The position numbers were made by a program, and so were the translations under genes. From contig JAEXYH010000079.1 of NCBI GenBank assembly GCA_023451735.1, forward strand, positions 93,448-157,447: a stretch of 64,000 bases of DNA. Direction: 5' to 3'. Source of the DNA: Pseudomonadota bacterium (GTDB lineage Bacteria > Pseudomonadota > Alphaproteobacteria > Rhizobiales > Rhizobiaceae). The notes below the pieces were generated by a model that saw nothing but the letters and a program-made list of their open reading frames with translations, searched no databases and was not told the DNA's origin. Below are positions 20,009 through 28,385 of the stretch, piece by piece (the first letter of the stretch is position 1; every line of letters begins with the position of its first letter).

Positions 20009-21076
20009 GTGGTGGACGGACAAACAACCGCGCCGAAAGAAGATGGACTTGAGGGGGAAAAAGGACTAAGCCTGCCGATCATGATCAAGCGCGCATTACA
20101 ACTCGTCGAGCACGACGTCGTCGATTCCGCCTTGCGGACAATTTCCTTTGGTCAACAAGGGCTTAGTGCTCTTGAAGAGACCTTGAAAGATGGTCTCGGA
20201 TTGGCCTTTCGACAGGCGGTCGAGACAATCGGTGCAATCGACGGTCGAGTTGTGATCACCGGTGTCGGCAAAAGCGGACATATCGGCCGCAAGATTTCGG
20301 CCAGCCTCGCTTCGACCGGCACGCCTTCCTTCTTCGTTCATCCGGTCGAGGCAAATCACGGCGACCTGGGCATGATTACGCCCGGCGACGTGGTGCTCGC
20401 CTTGTCCTGGAGTGGCGAGACGGCCGAGTTGCAGGGTATCGTTTCCTTCACCCGTCGGTTCTCCGTTCCGCTGATCGCACTGACCTCGGGTGAATCGTCG
20501 ACGCTTGCGCGTGAGGCCGACATCGTTCTTCTGCTGCCGAAGGCGCAGGAAGCCTGCCCGCATGGGTTGGCGCCGACGACATCGACCTTGATGCAGCTTG
20601 CGCTTGGCGATGCTCTCGCCGTGGCGCTATTGGAAGCACGCGGATTTTCTGCCGCGGATTTCCGGGTCTATCACCCTGGTGGCAAGCTTGGCGCGATGCT
20701 TTCGCATGTCAGCGACCTGATGCATACGGGTGACCAGCTGCCTCTGGTGAACAAAGGTACTTCGATGCCGGAGGCTATCCACGAGCTTTCGGCCAAGCGG
20801 TTCGGCTGTGTCGGTGTGATCGATGACGAGGGACGTATCTGCGGTGTCCTGACCGACGGCGACATTGCTCGTCATCTCGACGGCAATCTCAGTACGATGA
20901 TCGTTGACGAGGTGATGACGGCAAACCCCAAGACCGTCAGCAAGGCGACGCTGGCGACTGCCGCCATGGCGCTTCTCAACAAACACAGCATTGGCGCGCT
21001 TCTGGTGGTCGACGAGGAAAAGCGGCCGATCGGTATTGTGCATTTCCACGACCTGTTGCGGGTCGGGGTGGCCTGA
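20009..21076 (+). CDS. kdsD: Arabinose-5-phosphate isomerase (KpsF/GutQ/KdsD family)
   Basis: A 355-residue enzyme that interconverts ribulose-5-phosphate and arabinose-5-phosphate, the first step to KDO for lipopolysaccharide. An SIS sugar-isomerase domain covers about residues 60-200 (VVITGVGKSGHIGRKISASLASTGTPSFFVHPVEANHGDLGM region), followed by two CBS domains (about 225-350). The start is uncertain: GTG 20009 gives the longest form, but ATG 20081 (MIKRALQLVE) gives 331 residues, closer to the family's usual length of about 325-330. Neither has a strong Shine-Dalgarno sequence. It is followed closely by the DUF4440-like gene. Confidence 0.92.
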   Translation: MVDGQTTAPKEDGLEGEKGLSLPIMIKRALQLVEHDVVDSALRTISFGQQGLSALEETLKDGLGLAFRQAVETIGAIDGRVVITGVGKSGHIGRKISASLASTGTPSFFVHPVEANHGDLGMITPGDVVLALSWSGETAELQGIVSFTRRFSVPLIALTSGESSTLAREADIVLLLPKAQEACPHGLAPTTSTLMQLALGDALAVALLEARGFSAADFRVYHPGGKLGAMLSHVSDLMHTGDQLPLVNKGTSMPEAIHELSAKRFGCVGVIDDEGRICGVLTDGDIARHLDGNLSTMIVDEVMTANPKTVSKATLATAAMALLNKHSIGALLVVDEEKRPIGIVHFHDLLRVGVA

Positions 21077-21087
21077 GGTCAAACCCG

Positions 21088-21476
21088 TTGCCGGATCTGG
21101 AAGCCCACTCCCTGCTATAGAGACGGGGCTTCAGACGAAGGAGCTGCGCTCTTCGCGGGCGCAGATGCTCGAGACAATCGCGCCGGATTTTCGTGAATTC
21201 GGCCGCTCGGGCGGCAACCGTGATCTTCCGGAAATCCTGTCTGGACTGATGACCGAAGCGGCCGGTGCCAAAATGGCGGTCAAGGATTTTTCGATTTCGC
21301 GTCCGAGCGAGACAATTGCACTTGCGACCTATCGCGGTGTTCGCTTCGAGGATGACGGGACCGAACTGGTGACCAATCGCAGTTCGATCTCGCGCCTGGA
21401 GAAAGACGGCAACTGGCGAATGGTCTTCCACCAGGGGGAACGCCAGCTGCCTGATCCCGCTTATTTCTCCCGGTAG
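21088..21476 (+). CDS. DUF4440/SnoaL-like protein with an apparent 5' frameshift
   Basis: A small NTF2-fold-type protein (DUF4440-like; function unknown). The main frame is intact from ATG 21165 to 21476 (103 residues, IAPDFREFGRSGG and ISRLEKDGNWRMVFHQG being family-like). Upstream, a different frame from TTG 21088 reads LPDLEAHSLL and stops at once, while the main frame continues as AIETGLQTKELRSSRAQ. Joined by one extra base near 21110-21116, the two give LEAHSLAIETGLQTKELRSSRA, which resembles the usual start of this family (leucine-rich helix then charged helix). So either one base was lost here (mutation or sequencing error), or translation begins at ATG 21165. Its last 16 bases overlap the convergent next gene. 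Confidence 0.6.
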
Positions 21477-21814
21477 AATATCATCCCACCGTGATGCAGG
21501 ACGTCGTTTTCGACAAATGTTCCATCGGCAGTGAAGCCGGTGTCGTCCCAATAATCGATGTGATTGTCGGTGACGAGATAGCGCCCCTGATATGCGCTCT
21601 TCCTGTTTCCCCGGGCTTCGTCGTAACGGCCGTTGGGCAAGAGCTCCTGCCGGATGCGACCGTCGCCGGTCACCCACATGCCGAGATAGGAGTGGTTCTG
21701 CGCTTGTGCCTGATTGCTCATGCTTTCTTCTGCCTTTGCCAGATGGACTGCCGCGCCGAGCGAGGCCGCGGTGGCGATGATGATTGCGACTATGATGGAG
21801 AGGGGATTGCTCAT
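21461..21814 (-). CDS. Atu4866-like conserved protein
   Basis: A 117-residue protein with an N-terminal hydrophobic export or anchor segment (about 5-28), then a compact beta domain: YLGMWVTGDGRIRQELLPNG, RYDEARGNRKSAYQGRY and YWDDTGFTADGTF are signatures I recognise from the Atu4866 family of Agrobacterium. The family has no established function; the fold suggests small-ligand binding. The start overlaps the stop of the CMD-like gene by four bases (21811-21814), so the two are translationally coupled. The 3' end overlaps the DUF4440-like gene on the other strand. Confidence 0.75.
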   Translation of the reverse strand: MSNPLSIIVAIIIATAASLGAAVHLAKAEESMSNQAQAQNHSYLGMWVTGDGRIRQELLPNGRYDEARGNRKSAYQGRYLVTDNHIDYWDDTGFTADGTFVENDVLHHGGMIFYREK

Positions 21815-22302
21815 GGCTTCGTATCTCCGTTGGTTTCGTTTCCGGATGCGCGCCGCTCTTCGAACAATTGCGCCAGGACCTGTGATGCGCCGATCGCCTT
21901 CGGAAAGCCTGCAGGCACGGTCACCATGTAGATGACCTCCTTGAGTTCATCCTCGCTCACACCGATGTTGAGGGCATAGCTTGCGTGAACTCGCATGAAG
22001 GCCGTCTCACCGGTCGCCGCGAACGCTGCGACCGCCGCCAGTTGCCTGGTCCGGTCGTCGAGGCCAGGGCGCGTCCAGACGTCGCCCAGCGCATAGGCTT
22101 CGGTGGCATCGGCGAGGAAGGGAAATTCCTGCCGCATGCGTTCCAGGTTGGGTTGGGTCATGCCGTTGTTGAGATGGCGGATTACCGCGGCGCCGCGTTG
22201 CCGCCGTTCTTCGACAGTTTGCGCGACGCTGGCTTCGGGGACGAGACCCAGCACTGCGACTGCGCCTGCTGCTGCGATATGGGATCGGAAATGTTGAAGC
22301 AT
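21811..22302 (-). CDS. Carboxymuconolactone decarboxylase family protein, exported form
   Basis: A 163-residue protein with a signal-like N-terminus (about 1-28, ending EASVAQ), then a CMD/AhpD-like helical domain. RTRQLAAVAAFAATG and HASYALNIGVSEDELKEVIY are typical core motifs. The redox CxxC of AhpD peroxidase partners is missing, so it is closer to the decarboxylase or unknown-function branch. It overlaps the downstream Atu4866-like gene by four bases and follows an SDR gene with a 39-base gap, forming a probable three-gene operon controlled by the divergent LysR regulator. Confidence 0.8.
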   Translation of the reverse strand: MLQHFRSHIAAAGAVAVLGLVPEASVAQTVEERRQRGAAVIRHLNNGMTQPNLERMRQEFPFLADATEAYALGDVWTRPGLDDRTRQLAAVAAFAATGETAFMRVHASYALNIGVSEDELKEVIYMVTVPAGFPKAIGASQVLAQLFEERRASGNETNGDTKP

Positions 22303-22341
22303 GATTACCTCCTCTAAAGCGTTGCTTCGGATTGATCTTGA

Positions 22342-23064
22342 TCAGTGCGGCGAACGCGTCGGGCGGATGACGATCTCGCTGACATCGACGTCTTCCGGCT
22401 GCTCGATGGCGTAACGGACGGCGCGGCCGATGGCGTCGGGCTGCAGCGCGATGGCACGCCAGGCCTTCATGCCTTCGGCGGCAACCGGATCGGTGATCGT
22501 GCCTGCCAGTTCGCTTTCCACCACGCCGGGATGGATGCAGGTGACGCGCAGCTTGTCGTTTTCCTGGCGCAACCCGTCCGAAATGGCCCGTACGGCGAAT
22601 TTCGTGGCGCAATAGACGGCGGCGGTGGGGGAAACGCTGAGCGCGCCGATCGAGGCAATGTTGATGATATAGCCGAAACCGCGTGCCGTCATTTCGGGCA
22701 ACACGGCCGCCACGCCATAGAGCACTCCCTTGATGTTGACGTCGATCATGTGATCCCATTCGTCGACCTTCAGCGAGGTCATCAGGGAGAGCGGCATGAC
22801 GCCGGCATTGTTGACGATCACGTCGACGCCGCCGAATTCTTCTCGCGCAGCATCTGCGAACGCCGAGACATCGGCGCGGTCGGTCACGTCGAGCCCGCGG
22901 GTCATGACCTTTCCACCGTTCTGGCGGATCTCGTCGGCCAATTTTTCGAGACGTTCAGTGCGCCGGGCGCCCAGCACGACAGTCGCTCCGGCCTTTGCAA
23001 GCTCCCGTGCAATTCCTGCTCCGATGCCGCTGGAAGCGCCGGTGATGAGAACAATCTTGTCCAT
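22342..23064 (-). CDS. Short-chain dehydrogenase/reductase
   Basis: A 240-residue NAD(P)-dependent oxidoreductase. TGASSGIG at about residues 7-14 binds the cofactor. NNAGV follows near residue 85, and the catalytic set is Ser in SIGALS with YCATK (Tyr and Lys, about 150-156). Length is standard for classical SDRs. Start MDKIVLIT at 23064 has GGAAAAG upstream; an in-frame ATG lies 15 bases further out. The substrate is unknown. It is the first gene of the cluster SDR, CMD-like, Atu4866-like, divergent from a LysR gene that probably controls it. Confidence 0.9.
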   Translation of the reverse strand: MDKIVLITGASSGIGAGIARELAKAGATVVLGARRTERLEKLADEIRQNGGKVMTRGLDVTDRADVSAFADAAREEFGGVDVIVNNAGVMPLSLMTSLKVDEWDHMIDVNIKGVLYGVAAVLPEMTARGFGYIINIASIGALSVSPTAAVYCATKFAVRAISDGLRQENDKLRVTCIHPGVVESELAGTITDPVAAEGMKAWRAIALQPDAIGRAVRYAIEQPEDVDVSEIVIRPTRSPH

Positions 23065-23152
23065 GACTTTTCCTTCCATATTTGCCGCGTGATTGCGGTT
23101 GCCAGAAAGGTAGTCTCAGATCATTGTCGTGATAAGCTGCTTAGTGTTTTCC

Positions 23153-23170
23153 AGTTTGGTAAGTGAAACT
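23153..23170. promoter_or_regulatory. Candidate LysR box between SDR and LysR genes
   Basis: AGTTT and AAACT form an inverted repeat with an 8-base centre, containing T-N11-A (T23155, A23167), the LysR-type core. It ends 5 bases before the LysR ATG, a position that fits autorepression together with control of the divergent SDR gene about 90 bases away. Confidence 0.4.
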
Positions 23171-23175
23171 AATCA

Positions 23176-24081
23176 ATGATGCCTGACTTCAATGCTCTTG
23201 CCGCGTTCGTCCTCGTCGCCGAGGAAAAGAGTTTTCGCGCCGCGGCGGATCGTTTGGGCGTCACGCGGTCGGCCGTCAGCCAGACGATCCGCAGGCTGGA
23301 AGAGACGCTCGGCATCGCCGTGGTTTCCCGGACCACCCGCAGCGTCGCCTTGACCGAGGCGGGCGAGCGGCTTTACGCGGAAGTGGCGCCGGCTTTTGCC
23401 GGCATGCAGGCCGCCATCGAGACAGCGGCAAGCCTGCGGGACAGGCCACGCGGGCAGCTGCGGCTTGCTGTGTCCTCGATCGCCGAGAGCTTTCTGTCGG
23501 GAGCGATGCTTGCGTCTTTTGCGGAGAAAAATCCGGAGGTCAAACTGCATGTCACCGTGACCGACGAGGAGTTCGATATCGTTGAGGAAGGGTATGACGC
23601 CGGCGTGCGGCTGGGGGAGGTGATCGCGCAGGACATGATCGCGGTTCCGGTCTCCGGCGAGCAGCGCCAGCTTGCCGTCGCTTCGCCGGATTACATCGAG
23701 CGCTTCGGCGCCCCCACCCATCCGGGCGAACTGACCGAGCGTCGTTGCATCGGCTGGCGCAGGGCGCCGAACCTGCCTGCCTATCGCTGGGAGTTTGCCG
23801 AGGACGACCGGGAGTTTTCCGTCGCGGTCAACGATGCGATCACGACGACCGACATGGCTTTGATGATAAAGCTCGCAATCGCCGGTGCCGGTATCAGCTT
23901 CGGCATGGAAGACAGTTTTCGGACGCCGATCAAGCGCGGAGAACTGGTGCCGATCCTGGAGCGTTTCTGCCCGCGGTTTTCAGGCTTCTATCTGTATTAT
24001 CCGAGCCGCCGCAACATGGCCCCCAAACTGCGCGCTCTGGTGGATCACCTGCGCAGCTTTCGACAGGGGCAGGTGTCTTAA
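23176..24081 (+). CDS. LysR-family transcriptional regulator
   Basis: A 301-residue regulator with an N-terminal winged helix-turn-helix (about 1-60, FNALAAFVLVAEEKSFRAAADRLGVTRSAVSQTIRRLE) and a LysR effector domain from residue 90 (GQLRLAVSSIAESF). The C-terminal FSGFYLYYPSRRNMAPKLRALVDHLR segment places it in the large subgroup next to SDR or aldo-keto genes. It is divergent from the SDR-CMD-Atu4866 cluster and likely regulates it, perhaps in response to an electrophile or quinone-like compound; that effector idea is inference. Confidence 0.9.
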   Translation: MMPDFNALAAFVLVAEEKSFRAAADRLGVTRSAVSQTIRRLEETLGIAVVSRTTRSVALTEAGERLYAEVAPAFAGMQAAIETAASLRDRPRGQLRLAVSSIAESFLSGAMLASFAEKNPEVKLHVTVTDEEFDIVEEGYDAGVRLGEVIAQDMIAVPVSGEQRQLAVASPDYIERFGAPTHPGELTERRCIGWRRAPNLPAYRWEFAEDDREFSVAVNDAITTTDMALMIKLAIAGAGISFGMEDSFRTPIKRGELVPILERFCPRFSGFYLYYPSRRNMAPKLRALVDHLRSFRQGQVS

Positions 24082-24210
24082 AATGGATGAGATGCAGCGG
24101 TGGATTTCGTAGTCCGTGCTTCAAACTGAAGGGCGGCGGTGTTATGGCGCGTGAGATCCGCGATGCTGGCGGGAAAAGGAACGGGCAGGGAGCCGCCGCA
24201 GGCAAGGGAC

Positions 24211-25374
24211 ATGGATCAGAATTCTTCTCCCTATATTCTTTTCCGTGACGATCCTGCCGGGCGGCAGATGTTGTTTTCGTCTCCGATCGAGCTGATCGTC
24301 GCGCGCCATGTGGATGAGGTCATCCCGGCATTGCGGCGGCTGGAGGAATGCAAGGCTTCCGGCAAATGGCTTGCCGGTTATCTTGCCTATGAGGCGGGTT
24401 ACGCCTTCGAGGAAAAACTTCGTCCGCTTGCGCCGGTGGGCCGCGAGACGCCGCTGGTCTGCATGGGAGTGTTCGACGGGCCGGCACTCGATGGCGATCC
24501 CAGGTTGTCTGCGCCCAACGACATCAAGTCCGATGCGGCCTTGAGCGGACCGCATGCCGACTGGAACGAAGAGGCCTATGCCGCCCGCTTTGCCGTTTTG
24601 CACGATCACCTGCGTAAGGGAGACTGTTTCCAGGGCAATCTCACCATGCCGATCGAGGCGCATTGGCCAGGAGATGCGCGCGAATTGTTCTGGTCGCTGA
24701 TTGCGCGCCAGCCGGTCCGCTACGGTGCGCTTGCCGAGCTTGGCGGGCCTGCCATCGTTTCGCGTTCGCCGGAGCTTTTCTTTGCGGTCGATGACGGCGG
24801 CTGGATCGAGACCCATCCGATGAAGGGAACTGCCGCGCGGGGTGCGTCACCAGCGGAAGACGAGGCGATCAAAGAGCAGATGCTGGCGGACGAGAAGACG
24901 CTGGCGGAAAACCGCATGATCGTCGATCTGCTGCGTAACGATATCTCGCATGTCAGTGAAGCGGGTACACTTTCGGTGCCGAGACTTTTCGAGATCGAGA
25001 CCTATCCGACAGTGCATCAGATGGTGAGCCATGTTCGCGCCAGGCTGTTGCCGGATGCGGGTTTGCCGGAGATCATGCGTGCGCTGTTTCCCTGCGGGTC
25101 GATCACCGGTGCGCCGAAGCTGAGTGCGATGACCATATTGCACAAACTCGAAACCGGTCCAAGGGATGCCTATTGCGGGGCAATCGGCTGGTGCGATCCG
25201 GCAGGGCCGATGCGATTTTCGGTGGCAATCAGGACGATCAGCCTTTTTTCCGGCGGAAGGGCGGTTTTCAATGTCGGTGGCGGTATCGTCTTCGATTCGA
25301 TGCCGCAGGCGGAATACGAGGAGTGCCTGTTGAAGGCCAGGTTTGCGGTGGGAGACCAATGGATTTCTCGTTGA
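24211..25374 (+). CDS. pabB: Aminodeoxychorismate synthase component I
   Basis: A 387-residue chorismate-binding enzyme that adds ammonia to chorismate to form 4-amino-4-deoxychorismate for folate synthesis. The conserved C-terminal half contains PMKGTAARG, LLRNDISHV, CGSITGAPK and GGGIVFDSMPQAEYEECL motifs. It is shorter at the N-terminus than anthranilate synthases, as usual for this PabB branch. I chose MDQNSSPYILFRDD at 24211; the frame is open further upstream but the extra residues are not family-like. Its end overlaps the PabC-like gene by 16 bases. No glutaminase partner (PabA) is nearby, so it must be shared with or located elsewhere. Confidence 0.92.
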   Translation: MDQNSSPYILFRDDPAGRQMLFSSPIELIVARHVDEVIPALRRLEECKASGKWLAGYLAYEAGYAFEEKLRPLAPVGRETPLVCMGVFDGPALDGDPRLSAPNDIKSDAALSGPHADWNEEAYAARFAVLHDHLRKGDCFQGNLTMPIEAHWPGDARELFWSLIARQPVRYGALAELGGPAIVSRSPELFFAVDDGGWIETHPMKGTAARGASPAEDEAIKEQMLADEKTLAENRMIVDLLRNDISHVSEAGTLSVPRLFEIETYPTVHQMVSHVRARLLPDAGLPEIMRALFPCGSITGAPKLSAMTILHKLETGPRDAYCGAIGWCDPAGPMRFSVAIRTISLFSGGRAVFNVGGGIVFDSMPQAEYEECLLKARFAVGDQWISR

Positions 25375-25991
25375 TCGAGACGATGCGCTGGACGCCCGAG
25401 GACGGCTTCCTCCGTCTGGAGCAGCATTTGCGACGGCTTAGCCGCTCTGCGGATGCGCTCGGCTTTCGCCAGCCGCAAAATGCACGGAAACATCTCGATG
25501 ATGCCGTCGATGGCGACGAACCGTTGCGCGTCCGGCTGGTGATGTCGTTTCGCGGCAAGATCGAGGTGACGGCCACGCCGTTTGTTCTGCAATCGTCGGA
25601 TAAAGTCTGGAAAGTCGGGATCGGGGTAACGAAGCTGAAATCCGACGACCCGCTCTATCGTCACAAGACGTCACGCCGCGAGCCCTATGAGGCAGCGCGG
25701 GCGGAGTTTTCCTCAGACGAGGCCGACGAGGTGCTTTTGACCAACGAGCGCGGCGAGATGTGCGAAGGCACGATCACCAACCTGTTCGTCGAGGATCAGG
25801 ACGGCATGCTGCTGACCCCGCCGATCACCAGCGGCATCCTGCCCGGCGTGCTGCGGGCGGATCTGATCCGCGAGCGACGCGCGAAAGGCGCGGTGCTGAC
25901 GCCCGCCGATCTGGAGGATGCGATGAAAGCAGGGCGCCGCATTTTCGTCGGCAATTCCCTGCGTGGTCTGATCCGCGCCGAACTCGTCTGA
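25359..25991 (+). CDS. Class IV aminotransferase-like protein, probable aminodeoxychorismate lyase
   Basis: A 210-residue PLP enzyme of fold type IV. YRHKTSRRE holds the probable Schiff-base lysine (about 113), and NERGEMCEGTITNLFV, LTPPITSGILPGVLR and GNSLRGLI are typical late motifs. It starts inside the end of pabB (ATG 25359, GGAGACC upstream) and is therefore coupled to it. The pairing argues for PabC, which converts aminodeoxychorismate to p-aminobenzoate and pyruvate. It is shorter than the E. coli enzyme (about 270 residues) at the N-terminus, a form common in alphaproteobacteria. Branched-chain or D-amino-acid transaminase activity is less likely. Confidence 0.85.
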   Translation: MDFSLIETMRWTPEDGFLRLEQHLRRLSRSADALGFRQPQNARKHLDDAVDGDEPLRVRLVMSFRGKIEVTATPFVLQSSDKVWKVGIGVTKLKSDDPLYRHKTSRREPYEAARAEFSSDEADEVLLTNERGEMCEGTITNLFVEDQDGMLLTPPITSGILPGVLRADLIRERRAKGAVLTPADLEDAMKAGRRIFVGNSLRGLIRAELV

Positions 25992-26041
25992 TTGCCTGGA
26001 GTATCGGCATATCAAGGCTTTGACGGGATCCTGCCTCGTGC

Positions 26042-26070
26042 TTGACGCGTTCTTGGAACAAGCCCTTTAT
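26042..26070 (+). promoter_or_regulatory. Housekeeping-type promoter upstream of hss
   Basis: TTGACG (26042-26047, in context CTTGACG) and CTTTAT (26065-26070) with a 17-base spacer match the rhizobial sigma-70 consensus CTTGAC-N17-CTATAT closely. It would leave a leader of about 110 bases before hss. Confidence 0.55.
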
Positions 26071-26186
26071 TGTGACTGAATTTTGTGATCTAGGGCCGCG
26101 CATAAAAACACGCGTCACACTCGCTGGTTATGCGTGACAGCCAGGCTGCGGTTACTACAGAGCAGTCGATTTTTAGGGAGTATGAC

Positions 26187-27635
26187 ATGTCGGATACCAA
26201 CTACCCGGTCTATGCCGAAATTACCGGCCCGATCGTGATGATCGGCTTCGGTTCGATCGGTCGCGGCACGCTGCCGCTGATCGAACGTCATTTCAAGTTC
26301 GACAAGAGCCGGATGGTGGTCATCGACCCGCGCGAAGAGCCGGCCGACATGGAAATCCTTGCCAAGCATGGCGTGCGCCATATCAAGGAACACGTCACCA
26401 AGGAAAACTACAAGGAGCTGCTGAAGCCGCTTCTGACCGAAGGCGAAGGCCAGGGTTTCTGCGTCAACCTGTCGGTTGATACCGGATCACTCGACCTGAT
26501 GAAGCTCTGCCGCAAGCTCGACGTTCTCTATATCGACACGGTCGTCGAACCCTGGCTCGGTTTCTATTTCGACACCAGCATGGATAATTCCGAGCGCACC
26601 AACTACGCGCTGCGCGAAACCGTGCGCAAGGAAAAGGCCAAGAACCCGGGCGGTACGACGGCCGTTTCCACCTGCGGCGCCAACCCGGGCATGGTCTCGT
26701 GGTTCGTCAAACAGGCGCTGGTCAATCTTGCCAATGATACGGGCCTCAAGTTCGACGAGCCGGATCAGAACGATCGCGAAGGCTGGGCCAAGCTGATGAA
26801 GAAGCTGGGCGTCAAGGGCGTGCATATTGCCGAACGCGACACCCAGCGCACCAAGCACCCCAAGCCACTCAACGTCTTCTGGAACACATGGTCGGTCGAA
26901 GGTTTTATTTCTGAAGGCCTGCAGCCCTCCGAACTCGGCTGGGGCACCCATGAAAACTGGATGCCGAAGAACGCCAAGAAGCACAAGAAGGGCTGTAAGG
27001 CAGCGATCTATCTGGAACAGCCGGGCGCCAATACCCGCGTTCGCACCTGGTGCCCGACACCGGGTCCGCAATACGGTTTCCTCGTCACTCATAACGAGTC
27101 GATCTCGATCGCCGACTACTACACGGTCGAGAAGGACGGCGAAGTCGTCTACCGCCCGACCTGCCATTACGCCTACCATCCTGCCAACGATGCCGTGCTG
27201 TCCCTGCACGAAATGTTCGGCAATGGCGGCAAGGCGCAACCGGTCCTGCACGTTCTCAACGAGGACGAGCTTGAGGATGGCGTCGACGAACTCGGCGTGC
27301 TGCTCTACGGCCACGAAAAGAACGCCTACTGGTACGGTTCGCGCCTGTCGCTGGAAGAAACCCGCCGCATCGCGCCTTATCAGAACGCAACCGGCCTTCA
27401 GGTGACCTCGGCGGTTCTCGCCGGCATGGTCTGGGCGCTGGAAAACCCCAAAGCCGGCATCGTCGAGGCTGACGAGGTGGATTACAAGCGCTGCCTGGAA
27501 GTGCAGACGCCTTACCTCGGCCCGGTCGAAGGCCATTATACCGACTGGACCCCGCTCGAAGGCCGTCCGGGCCTGTTCCCGGAAGATATCGACGACAAGG
27601 ATGCCTGGCAGTTCAAGAACATTCTGGTACGTTAA
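26187..27635 (+). CDS. hss: Homospermidine synthase
   Basis: A 482-residue NAD-dependent enzyme that makes sym-homospermidine from putrescine, the characteristic polyamine of rhizobia. GPIVMIGFGSIGRGTLPL near the N-terminus is the Rossmann NAD-binding loop; the protein then follows the saccharopine-dehydrogenase-like fold. Length matches known rhizobial and Blastochloris enzymes (about 477-482). Start 26187 (MSDTNYPVYAEI) has GGGAG six bases before it; an ATG 57 bases upstream in frame lacks a site. A promoter-like pair lies about 120 bases upstream and a terminator follows, so this is a single-gene unit. Confidence 0.95.
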   Translation: MSDTNYPVYAEITGPIVMIGFGSIGRGTLPLIERHFKFDKSRMVVIDPREEPADMEILAKHGVRHIKEHVTKENYKELLKPLLTEGEGQGFCVNLSVDTGSLDLMKLCRKLDVLYIDTVVEPWLGFYFDTSMDNSERTNYALRETVRKEKAKNPGGTTAVSTCGANPGMVSWFVKQALVNLANDTGLKFDEPDQNDREGWAKLMKKLGVKGVHIAERDTQRTKHPKPLNVFWNTWSVEGFISEGLQPSELGWGTHENWMPKNAKKHKKGCKAAIYLEQPGANTRVRTWCPTPGPQYGFLVTHNESISIADYYTVEKDGEVVYRPTCHYAYHPANDAVLSLHEMFGNGGKAQPVLHVLNEDELEDGVDELGVLLYGHEKNAYWYGSRLSLEETRRIAPYQNATGLQVTSAVLAGMVWALENPKAGIVEADEVDYKRCLEVQTPYLGPVEGHYTDWTPLEGRPGLFPEDIDDKDAWQFKNILVR

Positions 27636-27671
27636 TACCGGAGCCGGCGTTCTGATTTCTGTGTATTATGA

Positions 27672-27704
27672 AGACGCCCGCCCCCAAAGCGGGCGTTTTC
27701 TGTC
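27672..27704 (+). terminator. Rho-independent terminator after hss
   Basis: GACGCCCGC pairs with GCGGGCGTT around CCCCAAA, followed by TTTTCTGT, 38 bases past the stop. Confidence 0.85.
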
Positions 27705-27809
27705 GAGACAGAATGTCCTGGCACTGTACAAGCGGGCGGCTTGCCATAGATGAAGCGGGACGCCATGGTCTTTATCAAGCATGACCGAGCGAATCGCGGG
27801 AGATAAATC

Positions 27810-28172
27810 ATGAAACTGAAATTGGGCTTTGCGCTGATCGCAGCTGCCAGTCTGAGCGCCTGTGTATCCTCACCGCCGCCGCGGCAGATGGCTGCAGCGC
27901 CGCAGCCGCAGGGCGTCGAAGGAAGCTGGGTCGATCCGAACGGCATCGTTTCCACATTCCAGGCGGGCACGTTCAATACCCGTGCCAGCGACAGCAATGC
28001 GCTGCTGGCTTCCGGAACATATACGACGCTCTCGCCGACAATGGTCGAGATCAACATGACCTCGCTGGTGCGCAAGACCCAGTCGCGCGTCAACTGCGCG
28101 CTCGTATCGCAGAGCCAGCTAAACTGCACGCAGGATAGCGGTGCGCAATTCTCGCTGACGCGGCGCGGTTGA
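27810..28172 (+). CDS. omp10: Outer-membrane lipoprotein Omp10 homologue
   Basis: A 120-residue lipoprotein. The signal peptide ends in lipobox LSAC with the lipidated Cys at 18, followed by a Pro/Ala/Gln linker and a small beta domain: GVEGSWVDPNGI, SGTYTTLSPTMVEINMTSLVR, VNCALVSQSQLNCT and FSLTRRG align by memory with the Brucella minor outer-membrane protein Omp10. The structure of the family is lipocalin- or inhibitor-like (AprI/Omp19-type domain). Role: envelope integrity; in Brucella it affects growth and virulence. Two cysteines near the C-terminus may form a disulfide. ATG 27810 has GGGAGA upstream; a terminator follows. Confidence 0.85.
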   Translation: MKLKLGFALIAAASLSACVSSPPPRQMAAAPQPQGVEGSWVDPNGIVSTFQAGTFNTRASDSNALLASGTYTTLSPTMVEINMTSLVRKTQSRVNCALVSQSQLNCTQDSGAQFSLTRRG

Positions 28173-28200
28173 TTTCATTCGTAATATTCGAATTTTCTGG

Positions 28201-28230
28201 AGAACCCCGCGCAAGCGGGGTTTTCTCGTT
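28201..28230 (+). terminator. Rho-independent terminator after omp10
   Basis: GAACCCCGC pairs with GCGGGGTT around a GCAA loop, then TTCTCGTT; 30 bases after the stop. Confidence 0.8.
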
Positions 28231-28303
28231 ATGGGAGCAAAATGATGCGGCGCGCCCTTGTCATATTTACCTTGAAACCGATTTTGCTTGGTGAAAACAT
28301 GCA

Positions 28304-28321
28304 CTGCACAATCACTGTCAC
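28304..28321 (+). promoter_or_regulatory. Pho box (PhoB site) upstream of the 5'-nucleotidase gene
   Basis: CTGCACA (28304-28310) and CTGTCAC (28315-28321) are two 7-base direct repeats separated by 4 bases. This is the 11-base period of the Pho box (CTGTCAT-N4-CTGTCAT). It lies 65 bases before the gene for a secreted phosphate-releasing enzyme, the expected target under phosphate starvation. Confidence 0.55.
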
Positions 28322-28385
28322 GCTGAAAAGTTAAGACAATCGGGAACAGCCATGCGTTCTGCACGGCAACCATGCAAGGAGAGAG

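Noticed and set aside
26097..26160. Possible leader RNA structure before hss (GTCAC/GTGAC arms)
   Set aside because: Only five pairs around a long loop; not distinguishable from chance.
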